A DNA stretch of 18,916 nucleotides. Origin: Aquirhabdus sp. (GTDB lineage: Bacteria; Pseudomonadota; Gammaproteobacteria; Pseudomonadales; Moraxellaceae). The position numbers and the translations under genes were made by a program. Below are positions 6,634 through 13,965 of the stretch, piece by piece. Positions within the stretch are counted from its first letter, which is position 1; each line of letters starts with the position of its first letter. The notes under the pieces are model-generated. The model made no database searches. It was given only the letters and a program-made list of their open reading frames with translations, and was not told where the DNA came from. Location: positions 1-18,916 of the forward strand of contig JASLGO010000172.1 in assembly GCA_030150135.1 (NCBI GenBank), in the 5' to 3' direction.

Positions 6634-9480
6634 ATGGCCTCAGATCAAAGACTCTGGTTAAGCCGCCTAAGACTTCAAAATGCTTACGGACAGCTGGTCA
6701 TGCTCATTTTCATTCCAATTACACTACTCACGGTAGTTGGAACATCGATTGTGATTGTCGAAGTTGATCGCTCAGCAATAGCGGAACAACGAAGTCGTGC
6801 TGAAGCTGTACTTGCGCGTTATCAACGTGCCAGCAATCTGCTCATTCGCGTATTGGATCAGCCTGATGGCGATACCAAAGCACGCAGTATCATGCAAAAT
6901 ATTCTTGGTGAGGAAAACGTGAAACGTGCGGCTCTCGTTGACATTCGAGCCGTTGCACGTCTCAGTATCGGTTATAACGCTGATGCACCTTGGCCTCAGT
7001 TCGGTATTAACCATCAGGCTTTTGGTCCGATCAAAAGCAGAGTCGGTAACAGCTACGGTTTACTCGTTGGCTACTCGACCGATAGTCCAATCTGGTTGGT
7101 GATTGATATGGACAATCAGCCGATGGCGCTAGCAAGTTATCGCGTCTGGTCTATCCTCGTCATCACGGGTTTGATCACCCTTATGGTACTGCTACTTTGC
7201 CTGAGTTTTTATTCAACCCGCTGGATTGCACCCATTTACGAGCTGCGTTTGCTGCTGCAACGTTTAACGATCGATAACCTGAACCAGTCCATTGATAACG
7301 GCAGTTACGGCGAAATGCGCCAACTGCAGCAAGATCTGAGTTTCTTCTTACGCCGCTTGCATCGTAGCGTGATGGAGCTACATGCACACAATGAACAAAC
7401 CGAAGACGATCTACGACAAACCCTTGATACGATAGAAATTCAGAATATTACTTATCGCAAAGCACGGGATATGGCACTACAAGCCAGTACCACAAAATCG
7501 GTCTTTTTAGCCAATATTAGCCATGAATTGCGGACACCTCTGAACAGTATTGATGGTTTTATTAACTTATTATCAAGACGTGGCGAACTGTCTGATGAAC
7601 AGCGCGTTTATGTACAGACCATCCGTAAATCAAGTGCACATTTATTGGCATTGATTAATAACGTATTGGACTTTTCCAAGATTGAAGCAGGCAAACTCGT
7701 TTTAGAAAAAGCGCCGTTTAACCTCGAAGAAACTGTCTTTGATGTGATCGACATGCTGTCGCCGCTTGCCAGCGATAAGAATCTGAATATTGCCGTTTAC
7801 TATTACGACGATGTGCCTCGCTCCGTCAATGGTGATGCGCTGCGCCTGCGCCAAATCTTAACCAACTTGGTGAGTAACGCGATCAAGTTTACTCAGCAAG
7901 GTGAAATCACTATTCGCGTTCGATTGGAAACTCCGACGCATCATCAATCGAATCACCACAATCTGATTCATTTTTCCGTTCAAGATAGTGGTGTCGGACT
8001 GGGTGGAAACACTGAAGAAAACTTATTCAAATCATTCCAGCAAGGCGATCCGTCTGTCACACGTCAATACGGTGGTACAGGTTTAGGTCTCGCAATTGTT
8101 CGCCAGCTGACACAACTCATGGGTGGCGAAGTCGGATGTGAGGACAATCCAGAGCAAGGCGCAACCTTCTGGTTTACAGCAATGCTGGGGGTCTCTCACG
8201 AAAACCCTATCGACTGGCCGCAACTGTCTGGTCGCCGTGTGCTTGCATATCTAGAGCATCGCGCGAGTTTTAACGTCTTGCGCGCCTATCTTTCTCATAC
8301 GCACGTCCTCCTTGAACAAGCCAGTTCTCTACCCGACTTGTTTGGGCGTTTGACTGATTTTGAAGAAGAAACGCAAGGTAAAGGCTGGATTATTGTCGAT
8401 GTTGATGTGAACGACACACCTGCGCTACTCCGAGAAATTCGTACTCGTTATAGCGGCGCATTAGTCGTCTATGGCTATCAAATGGCCATTGATCCTGCGG
8501 TACTCACCACCTATGACGCACGCGCACTCTATCAACCAGTGAGCCGTGAAGGTTTATTACACGCTCTACAACCGAAAGCTCAAGAACCTAAACCCAATGC
8601 ACCGCATTTTGAGGGGAAAAACCTGCATGTTCTCGCCGTGGACGATCACGCACCCAACCTGATGGTGCTTGAAGCCTTACTCGGCGATTTGGGTATTCAA
8701 ACCACCAAGGCAACTGGCGGGCTAGAGGCGATTGAACTGATTGAATCACATCTCAATCCTGAATCACCAGAAGCACCGTTTGATCTGGTCTTTATGGACA
8801 TTCAAATGCCCAAAATGTCAGGACTTGAAGCAACGCAGCGGATTCGCGCACTCGAAGCAGAACATAATTCCCGAAACTTAAAGCAACAACATACGCCGAT
8901 CATTGCACTGACCGCACACGCACTCAGTGATGAGCGAGATCGCTTATTAGCAGCTGGGATGGATGACTATTTCAGCAAACCTATTCAACAGGCTCAATTG
9001 GTCAATATTTTAGAACGCTGGACGGGTCAAATGAAAGCGATCGAAAATAACCTGAATGACCTCGACAACATCTTACCAGAACACAACGAGCACCCAATCA
9101 TTGATTGGCAATTAAGCTTAAAATTGGCGGCAGGCAAAGTTGATTTAGCCCGTGATTTATTACGGATGCTAATTGAAGCCTTACCTACCGATAAAGCCGA
9201 ACTCATCCATTGTTGGGAGAATGGCGATTTCGAAGCCCTTCTCGCACATGCGCACCGTCTACATGGTGGCAGTCGCTACACAGGTACGCCGACTTTACGT
9301 AAAACCACAGGGGTCATCGAACGCGCTTTAACCAGCATCAAAAAGATCCACCCACTCAACAGCAATGAAGCCCAAGCCCAAGTAAAAAATGAACAATTTG
9401 TAAATTTTTCTGCAATGATTGATGCCATTGACGCCGTTTTAGCCTATCCTTTCGGAGAGATTGATACGGAATCACACTAA
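6634..9480 (+). CDS. gacS: GacS/BarA-type hybrid sensor histidine kinase
   Basis: A 948-residue inner-membrane tripartite kinase. In order: TM1 (about 20-42), a periplasmic sensor loop (43-170), TM2 (171-193), a HAMP segment and coiled-coil (194-285), HisKA with phospho-acceptor His297 in SHELRTP, and a HATPase with N-box Asn415, G1 D451-S-G-V-G and a G-T-G-L-G-L-A loop. After these come a degenerate receiver-like domain (about 525-645), a true receiver (664-790; D670, D671, phospho-acceptor D722 in FMDIQMP, K782) and an Hpt domain with His874 in AHRLHG. This His-Asp-His relay matches GacS/BarA, which phosphorylates GacA/UvrY and through it the Rsm/Csr small RNAs. The start is the ATG at 6634 after AAGGA; a TTG at 6610 is in frame but precedes that site. 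It is divergent from cysM, and a membrane protein gene follows. gacA is not in the window. Confidence 0.93.
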   Translation: MASDQRLWLSRLRLQNAYGQLVMLIFIPITLLTVVGTSIVIVEVDRSAIAEQRSRAEAVLARYQRASNLLIRVLDQPDGDTKARSIMQNILGEENVKRAALVDIRAVARLSIGYNADAPWPQFGINHQAFGPIKSRVGNSYGLLVGYSTDSPIWLVIDMDNQPMALASYRVWSILVITGLITLMVLLLCLSFYSTRWIAPIYELRLLLQRLTIDNLNQSIDNGSYGEMRQLQQDLSFFLRRLHRSVMELHAHNEQTEDDLRQTLDTIEIQNITYRKARDMALQASTTKSVFLANISHELRTPLNSIDGFINLLSRRGELSDEQRVYVQTIRKSSAHLLALINNVLDFSKIEAGKLVLEKAPFNLEETVFDVIDMLSPLASDKNLNIAVYYYDDVPRSVNGDALRLRQILTNLVSNAIKFTQQGEITIRVRLETPTHHQSNHHNLIHFSVQDSGVGLGGNTEENLFKSFQQGDPSVTRQYGGTGLGLAIVRQLTQLMGGEVGCEDNPEQGATFWFTAMLGVSHENPIDWPQLSGRRVLAYLEHRASFNVLRAYLSHTHVLLEQASSLPDLFGRLTDFEEETQGKGWIIVDVDVNDTPALLREIRTRYSGALVVYGYQMAIDPAVLTTYDARALYQPVSREGLLHALQPKAQEPKPNAPHFEGKNLHVLAVDDHAPNLMVLEALLGDLGIQTTKATGGLEAIELIESHLNPESPEAPFDLVFMDIQMPKMSGLEATQRIRALEAEHNSRNLKQQHTPIIALTAHALSDERDRLLAAGMDDYFSKPIQQAQLVNILERWTGQMKAIENNLNDLDNILPEHNEHPIIDWQLSLKLAAGKVDLARDLLRMLIEALPTDKAELIHCWENGDFEALLAHAHRLHGGSRYTGTPTLRKTTGVIERALTSIKKIHPLNSNEAQAQVKNEQFVNFSAMIDAIDAVLAYPFGEIDTESH

Positions 9481-9542
9481 TCGCACATTTCTGACGACTA
9501 GTACTCATTTGCACGGTAAGATTCATAAGGACATCGTCTGCT

Positions 9543-10046
9543 ATGCTGATTTGGTTTACAGTTTTGCTCTATCCAGCCTCATTATTGATGCTGGCAACAC
9601 TACTGCATCGACGAGTCAGTCTCTTTATTATGTTACTGACCCAAGCGCTGTTATTCGTTGGACCACTGATTCGTTTACTCTCTGGTCACGCACCTTTTAG
9701 CGGTTTCGAAAATAGTGCTTTGGCGTTGATTGCTTGGGTATTTATTGGCTTACTTTTAGGTTGGCCGATTGCCGAGCGTTTACGCCGCATGATCGATCGA
9801 CGCCGAGAAAGCATTTCCAGCTCGATTATTTTATCTCAAGCCTTCCATAGCGCCGTATTTGCGACGATAATCACTACGCTGCTCAATACCTGTTGGCAAC
9901 AACTGCCTTTAGGTTGGCCGATTTACAACAAACTGATTGGCAATTGGATTGGCGTTGAGCCAACCTTGATTATTCTTGTCATTTGCCTTGTGATTGGTCT
10001 GATTAGGCTACCGAAATTTATCAATTCCGTACTCTATCGTCGCTAA
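9543..10046 (+). CDS. polytopic membrane protein of unknown function
   Basis: A 167-residue hydrophobic protein with about four to five predicted membrane segments: roughly 4-22, 27-46, 58-76, a weaker one near 100-118, and 143-161. A basic cytoplasmic loop, RLRRMIDRRRES, lies near residues 80-91. No signal peptide or enzymatic motif is recognisable. The ATG at 9543 follows AAGGA at about 11 bases. It starts 62 bases after gacS in the same direction with no evident terminator between, so it may be read from the gacS transcript. I do not recognise the family and assign no function. A conserved place next to gacS in related genomes would suggest a link to signalling. Confidence 0.8.
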   Translation: MLIWFTVLLYPASLLMLATLLHRRVSLFIMLLTQALLFVGPLIRLLSGHAPFSGFENSALALIAWVFIGLLLGWPIAERLRRMIDRRRESISSSIILSQAFHSAVFATIITTLLNTCWQQLPLGWPIYNKLIGNWIGVEPTLIILVICLVIGLIRLPKFINSVLYRR

Positions 10047-10065
10047 CGTTTTCATGTAAAAACGT
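10046..10065 (+). terminator. possible terminator hairpin after the membrane protein gene
   Basis: ACGTTTT (10046-10052) pairs with AAAACGT (10059-10065) across a 6-base loop immediately at the stop codon. The stem is AT-rich and not followed by a T-run, so this is weak. Confidence 0.25.
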
Positions 10066-10116
10066 CATGTAAAATCAATGCGATGATTCATATATACAAT
10101 TCACAGGATGCATCGC

Positions 10117-10905
10117 ATGTCACTGGTTTTTTTGCAAAAAAAAGGCGCAATTGCAACCGTTCAACTGAATCGCCCAGAAAAACGCAACGCGATGAGCTTT
10201 GCTTTGTTGCGTGAGTTAGTTGCGACTGCGCACAAGATTCGTAAAGATAAATCGATTCGTGTGGTCATCCTGACTGGCGTGGGTGAATCGTTCAGTTCAG
10301 GTATCGACCTTTCTGATTTAAATAATAAAAAAAATACCGCCTTTGCACTCTGGGAATTGATTAAACCAGGTCAAAGCCTATTCCAAAAAGCCTTCCTCGT
10401 CTGGCAAGACCTGCCTGTACCAGTCATCGCCGCACTGCACGGTCACTGTATCGGTGCAGGCATGCAGCTTGCGCTTGCCGCTGACATTCGTATTGCCACA
10501 CCAACCTGCAAACTCTCCATCATGGAAAGCCGCTGGGGACTCGTGCCTGATATGGGTTTAACACAAACCCTGAAAGGCATTGTTCCTCTCGATGTCGCCA
10601 AAGAACTGACCATGACCGCACGCATGCTGTCAGGCAAAGACGCTGAGAAACTGCATCTGGTGACTCATTTGGCAACCGATCCTCTCGCAGCGGCAGAAAC
10701 GTTGGCACAAGAACTCTTGACTCGTTCACCTGATGCACTGCTTGCTGGTAAACGCGTATTGGATGCGATGCAACACAAACCGCATCGCGCATTACGTTTA
10801 GAAAAAATCTGGCAACTCAAACTTCTCCTCAGCAAAAACCGTCAAATCGCCATGCGTAAAGACAAAAAACCAGAACTTGAGTTTCAACCACGTCAATATC
10901 GATGA
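10117..10905 (+). CDS. enoyl-CoA hydratase/isomerase (crotonase) family protein
   Basis: A 262-residue cytoplasmic crotonase-fold protein acting on an acyl-CoA. The oxyanion-hole segments are SFSSGIDLSDL (58-68) and GHCIGAGMQLALAADIR (109-125). The first catalytic Glu of true hydratases is Gln117 here. The second, Glu137 in IMESRWGLVPD145, is kept, and Asp145 lies eight residues later. That Glu/Asp spacing matches delta(3,5)-delta(2,4)-dienoyl-CoA isomerases, which makes isomerase activity more likely than plain hydration; substrate and direction are not proven. The start at 10117 is preferred because AGGA lies 8 bases before it; an ATG nine bases earlier (10108) overlaps that site. It is a single gene with no other beta-oxidation genes beside it. 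Confidence 0.9.
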   Translation: MSLVFLQKKGAIATVQLNRPEKRNAMSFALLRELVATAHKIRKDKSIRVVILTGVGESFSSGIDLSDLNNKKNTAFALWELIKPGQSLFQKAFLVWQDLPVPVIAALHGHCIGAGMQLALAADIRIATPTCKLSIMESRWGLVPDMGLTQTLKGIVPLDVAKELTMTARMLSGKDAEKLHLVTHLATDPLAAAETLAQELLTRSPDALLAGKRVLDAMQHKPHRALRLEKIWQLKLLLSKNRQIAMRKDKKPELEFQPRQYR

Positions 10906-10916
10906 TGCTTTTTCTC

Positions 10917-11005
10917 CTTCCCCTTCAAGGGGAAGGTCGGGATGGGGATGGTTTTATAATGAAACAAAAACCATCCCCATCTAAATCTTCCCCTTGAAAG
11001 GGAAG
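10917..11005. repeat. nested palindromic intergenic element
   Basis: An inverted repeat with arms of about 40 bases. The outer units CTTCCCCTTCAAGGGGAAG (10917-10935) and CTTCCCCTTGAAAGGGAAG (10987-11005) are each self-palindromic and pair with each other with one mismatch. The inner arms GATGGGGATGGTTTT (10941-10955) and its exact complement (10967-10981) flank an 11-base loop. RNA from either strand could fold into one long hairpin or two small ones. It contains no coding frame and resembles a small non-autonomous repeat (REP/MITE class). It may also end transcription of the crotonase gene. Confidence 0.85.
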
Positions 11006-11054
11006 ACTTCAAAGCAAAAACTGAAATATTTTTTAAAATGAACAAATAATCTCT

Positions 11055-11906
11055 ATGAACATCGCATTTCTCGGTATGGGTCTAATGGGCAGTCGCATGA
11101 GTGTGCGATTGCTCAATGCTGGATTTCCCGTTAGTGTGTGGAATCGAACTATAAATGCGACTGAACCATTAGTTGCAAACGGTGCAACGCGTTTAACTAA
11201 CCTCGAAGACATTTCATCATTTCAGATCATTGCGCTGTGTCTTGCAAATGATGCTGCCGTAGCATCCGTCGCACAGAAATTATTAGCCAATATTCAACCG
11301 CATCAAATTGTTATCGACTTCTCTAGTAGCTCAGTCGAACTCACCCAAAACCTCGCGGCACAGGCGAAAGCCAAAAACGCACAATGGATTGATGCGCCTG
11401 TTTCTGGTGGCGTCATGGGTGCAGAACAAGGCACATTGGTAATCTTTGCGGGTGGCGATGCAGAAGTGATTCAAAAACTCGCACCATTCTTTGCACCACT
11501 TTCACAGCGCGTCACGCACATGGGCGACAGCGGCAGCGGACAAGCAACCAAGATTTGTAATCAACTCATTGTCGCAGCAACCAGCACGCTAATTGCCGAA
11601 GCCATCGCGCTCGCAGAAAAATCTGGCGTCGATACTACGCTCCTCGCCCCCGCACTTGCAGGTGGTTTTGCGGATTCCAAACCATTCCAGATTCTTGCTC
11701 CGCGCATGGCAACGCACAACTTTGAACCTGTGCAATGGAAAGTTGAAACCTTAGAAAAAGACCTGACCAATGCAACCAAACTGGCTACAACTCACGGTTT
11801 GACGTTACCCGTTGCAGAGCGCGCATTATTACAGCTCAACCGACATGCAAAAAATGGCTTTGCGACAGATGATTTATCAAGCATTATTCAGGTCATAGAG
11901 TCCTAA
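11055..11906 (+). CDS. NAD(P)-dependent beta-hydroxyacid dehydrogenase, tartronate-semialdehyde-reductase-like
   Basis: A 283-residue cytoplasmic oxidoreductase of the 3-hydroxyisobutyrate/tartronate-semialdehyde reductase family. The N-terminal Rossmann domain opens with FLGMGLMGSRMS (GxGxMG type) and has VWNRT after strand 2, where Asn30-Arg31 suggests NADPH use. The substrate segment DAPVSGGVMGAEQGTL (113-128) and the catalytic K166-I-C-N169 are intact, followed by the all-helical C-terminal domain. The next gene encodes hydroxypyruvate isomerase, and the pairing fits tartronate semialdehyde reduction to D-glycerate (GlxR/GarR reaction). The spacing (100 bases with a repeat remnant) leaves co-transcription uncertain, and 3-hydroxyisobutyrate or another 3-hydroxyacid remains possible. 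No clear ribosome binding site precedes the ATG. Confidence 0.9.
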   Translation: MNIAFLGMGLMGSRMSVRLLNAGFPVSVWNRTINATEPLVANGATRLTNLEDISSFQIIALCLANDAAVASVAQKLLANIQPHQIVIDFSSSSVELTQNLAAQAKAKNAQWIDAPVSGGVMGAEQGTLVIFAGGDAEVIQKLAPFFAPLSQRVTHMGDSGSGQATKICNQLIVAATSTLIAEAIALAEKSGVDTTLLAPALAGGFADSKPFQILAPRMATHNFEPVQWKVETLEKDLTNATKLATTHGLTLPVAERALLQLNRHAKNGFATDDLSSIIQVIES

Positions 11907-11932
11907 TTAAAAAGAATTCTCAATCTAAAGAT

Positions 11933-11951
11933 CACTGAACCTGTCGAAGTG
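11933..11951. repeat. single arm of the REP-like repeat
   Basis: CACTGAACCTGTCGAAGTG matches the right arm of the repeat at 1792-1835 (CACTGAGCTTGTCGAAGTG) at 17 of 19 bases. No matching inverted arm is next to it, so it appears to be a solo or decayed unit. Confidence 0.55.
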
Positions 11952-12006
11952 AGGTGACACGCAAAACGCCTCCTTCGTCAACAAAAAACGAATATCGAGC
12001 CTTTTT

Positions 12007-12798
12007 ATGCTGCAATTTTCCGCCAATCTCTCCATGCTGTTTACCGAAGTTCCGCTAATTGAACGTTTTGCTTTGGCACACCAGCATGGTTTTAATGCCG
12101 TCGAAATTCAGTTTCCGTATGAACTCAGCATTGATCAGATTCAAGCCCAATTGAATAAACATCAGCTGAAATTGATTCTAATTAACATCCCCGCTGGCGA
12201 TTTAATGCAAGGTGGCGATGGATTGGCAGGTGTACCGAGTCGTGAGCAAACCTTTCGCCAAGCTGTCTATGATGCTTTGGAATACGCCAAAGCCTTGAAC
12301 GTTCCCAATGTCAATGTCTTGGCAGGTCGCCAGCCTGTCGGTGTTGATCTACTTCCGTGCTTGCATGTGTTAGCGGCGAATCTACGTTTCGCGATAGATG
12401 TCATGGCAGCATCGAATATCAATGTCGTGCTGGAGGGCATTAACGGTATCGATATGCCTCGCTTCTTGATCCAAAATATCGTACAAATGCAAGAAATGCT
12501 CGAAGCGGTCAATACGCCCAACATTCATCATCCGCTTAAAATGCAATTTGACTGTTATCACATGGCAATGATGGGAGAAGATTTGTTTTCGGGTTTAACT
12601 GAGAATATTCATCAGATTGGTCATATTCAATTTGCTGACTGTCCACATCGCCAAGAGCCAAGTACAGGACAGATTGATTACAAGAATGTATTTAGTTTGA
12701 TTGATGCGCTGGATTATCAGGGTTATTGTGGGGCGGAATATCGTCCATCGAAGACGACGGAGTTGACGTTGGATTGGATGAGTTGGGTGGAGAATTGA
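12007..12798 (+). CDS. hyi: hydroxypyruvate isomerase
   Basis: A 263-residue TIM-barrel enzyme of the xylose-isomerase-like superfamily that interconverts hydroxypyruvate and tartronate semialdehyde in the cytoplasm. The residues expected as metal ligands and acid/base catalysts are present: Glu143 in VVLEGING, Asp182 in QFDCYHMAMMGED, Gln208 in GHIQFADCPHR, and Glu244 in GAEYRPS. The segments HRQEPSTGQIDY and NIPAGDL are typical of Hyi. The length is close to the usual 258. The upstream reductase-like gene would use its product. Glyoxylate carboligase and glycerate kinase, which complete the pathway in E. coli, are not in the window. There is no strong Shine-Dalgarno before the ATG. The 3' end converges on a leftward membrane protein gene 32 bases away. 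Confidence 0.92.
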   Translation: MLQFSANLSMLFTEVPLIERFALAHQHGFNAVEIQFPYELSIDQIQAQLNKHQLKLILINIPAGDLMQGGDGLAGVPSREQTFRQAVYDALEYAKALNVPNVNVLAGRQPVGVDLLPCLHVLAANLRFAIDVMAASNINVVLEGINGIDMPRFLIQNIVQMQEMLEAVNTPNIHHPLKMQFDCYHMAMMGEDLFSGLTENIHQIGHIQFADCPHRQEPSTGQIDYKNVFSLIDALDYQGYCGAEYRPSKTTELTLDWMSWVEN

Positions 12799-12830
12799 TA
12801 GAGTAATATACTTATTATTTCAACCATCTA

Positions 12831-13226
12831 TCACAACTCAAACTTACGAGGCATAAAATATTTGATAATTGCGGCAATCGGAATCGCCAGAATTCCTACA
12901 ACTAAAAAAACAACTACAAGAATTAAAAGCAGACAAAGTAAGCCAACAATATCTCCTTGCCCAGCAGTACCACCTGCGCCTAAAGAAAAATTACTGATTG
13001 CTTTTCCAACACTTCTGTCACTAGAAAAGATAGAAAAATATAATCCGTAAACACCGATCAAAATCACCGCAATGCAAATAACTCCTAAAACAAATCCTTT
13101 TGTCGTCATAGGAAAAAAGCAAAATGGCAACAGTAAGCAAAACCCGCCTGCAAATAAAAGACTTAGCAAAGCTATACAGACACGGGCATAAACAGGATCT
13201 CTCACTAATTTTCGGAAATAAGCCAA
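12831..13226 (-). CDS. small membrane protein with TTG start, downstream of vapC
   Basis: A 131-residue protein with at least three hydrophobic spans: about 16-38, 43-68 and a long one near 93-124. A glycine-rich loop (SLGAGGTAGQGD) lies between the second and third, and the C-terminus is basic (RKFEL). The initiation codon is TTG at 13226-13224, strongly supported by GAGGAG five bases upstream; no ATG lies near this point. That ribosome binding site overlaps the TGA of vapC (13236-13238), so translation is likely coupled to the toxin gene. No enzyme or transport motif is recognisable and I do not know the family. It may be the third gene of a vapBC operon or an unrelated passenger. The 3' end converges on hyi. 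Confidence 0.75.
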   Translation of the reverse strand: MAYFRKLVRDPVYARVCIALLSLLFAGGFCLLLPFCFFPMTTKGFVLGVICIAVILIGVYGLYFSIFSSDRSVGKAISNFSLGAGGTAGQGDIVGLLCLLLILVVVFLVVGILAIPIAAIIKYFMPRKFEL

Positions 13227-13235
13227 GATAACTCC

Positions 13236-13643
13236 TCAATGCCCACCCAAAGTCCAATCCTCACATCGAAGTTCTGGCACTTGAGCAAAAGCCTGATCAT
13301 TGGTGACAAGTACACATCCTGTACTTAGCGCATGAGTCGCAATCAGTAGATCAAGCGGCGCAAGTGTTTTTCCTTGCTCTGTCATCTCTGCGCAGATGTG
13401 CCCATAACACATCGCAACTTCACTATCCCAAGCCAACACATCGACACGTCGAATGAACTCCTTCACAGCCAAATGAAGCTGCTTTGCCTCTGGTCGTTTA
13501 GCTAATCCAAAACGCAACTCAGCCTCGGTGATCGCAGAAATACATAACGCAGCCATCGGTGTCTTTAACACCTGTTGCACGACCATTGGGTGTTGCCGAA
13601 TGAAATGGCTGACCGTATTGGTATCCAGCATAAACCGCTTCAT
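13236..13643 (-). CDS. vapC: VapC-type PIN-domain ribonuclease toxin
   Basis: A 135-residue toxin of the type II VapBC systems. The PIN-domain acidic residues are all visible: Asp7 in MLDTN, Glu42 in TEAELRFG, Asp98 in PLDLLIATHA and Asp116 in VTNDQAF. They bind the metal ions used to cut RNA; many VapC proteins cut initiator tRNA or rRNA loops, but the target here cannot be read from sequence. The length and motif spacing are standard, so the toxin should be active. The ATG overlaps the vapB stop codon by four bases (ATGA at 13643-13640), the usual toxin-antitoxin layout for coupled translation. Its own TGA lies in the ribosome binding site of a following membrane protein gene. Confidence 0.94.
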   Translation of the reverse strand: MKRFMLDTNTVSHFIRQHPMVVQQVLKTPMAALCISAITEAELRFGLAKRPEAKQLHLAVKEFIRRVDVLAWDSEVAMCYGHICAEMTEQGKTLAPLDLLIATHALSTGCVLVTNDQAFAQVPELRCEDWTLGGH

Positions 13644-13915
13644 TCATCCCAACCCCGAAAAGGATCTCGTTGATTCTCAACAGAATCATCAACACATCGC
13701 TCACGATCTGTCAAAAAATCAGATGGAACTTTTGTAGCCTTCAATGCTGTGAAAAAATCAGCCCAGTCAGCAGGTTTACGTGACAAAATCACATCACCCG
13801 TTTCAGGATCTTGTCTAATATAAACTTCTTGTGTATCAAACCGATATGCAGCAGGTAATCGCACCGCTTGGCTGCGACCATTAACAAATAATTTAGCAAC
13901 TTGGCTCATGAGCAT
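13640..13915 (-). CDS. vapB: VapB-type antitoxin
   Basis: A 91-residue antitoxin. The N-terminal swapped-hairpin (AbrB/MazE-like) DNA-binding domain is marked by QVAKLFVNGRSQAVRLP (residues 5-21) and the strand VYIR...GDVILSRK. The C-terminal tail, with DFLTDRERCVDDSVENQRDP and a final FRGWDE, is the acidic, flexible part that normally wraps into the VapC active site. Starts at 13915 and 13909 (two ATGs) are both possible; 13915 lies 6 bases after AAGGTG and is preferred, while a GTG at 13924 precedes it. The gene begins about 50 bases after the hisC stop in the same direction. A TGTGATATATCACA palindrome lies just upstream, probably its own operator. Confidence 0.92.
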   Translation of the reverse strand: MLMSQVAKLFVNGRSQAVRLPAAYRFDTQEVYIRQDPETGDVILSRKPADWADFFTALKATKVPSDFLTDRERCVDDSVENQRDPFRGWDE

Positions 13916-13927
13916 ACATCTCACCTT

Positions 13928-13946
13928 TGTGATATATCACAGTATA
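13928..13946 (-). promoter_or_regulatory. vapBC promoter/operator palindrome
   Basis: A perfect 14-base palindrome, TGTGATATATCACA (13928-13941), sits 12 bases upstream of the preferred vapB start. It touches a minus-strand TATACT (13946-13941, 5 of 6 of a -10 box). Type II antitoxins normally repress their own promoter through such inverted repeats. The palindrome is seen directly; binding by VapB is inferred. No good -35 was found. Confidence 0.6.
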
Positions 13947-13965
13947 TGCCAAATAAAAAAAATAA

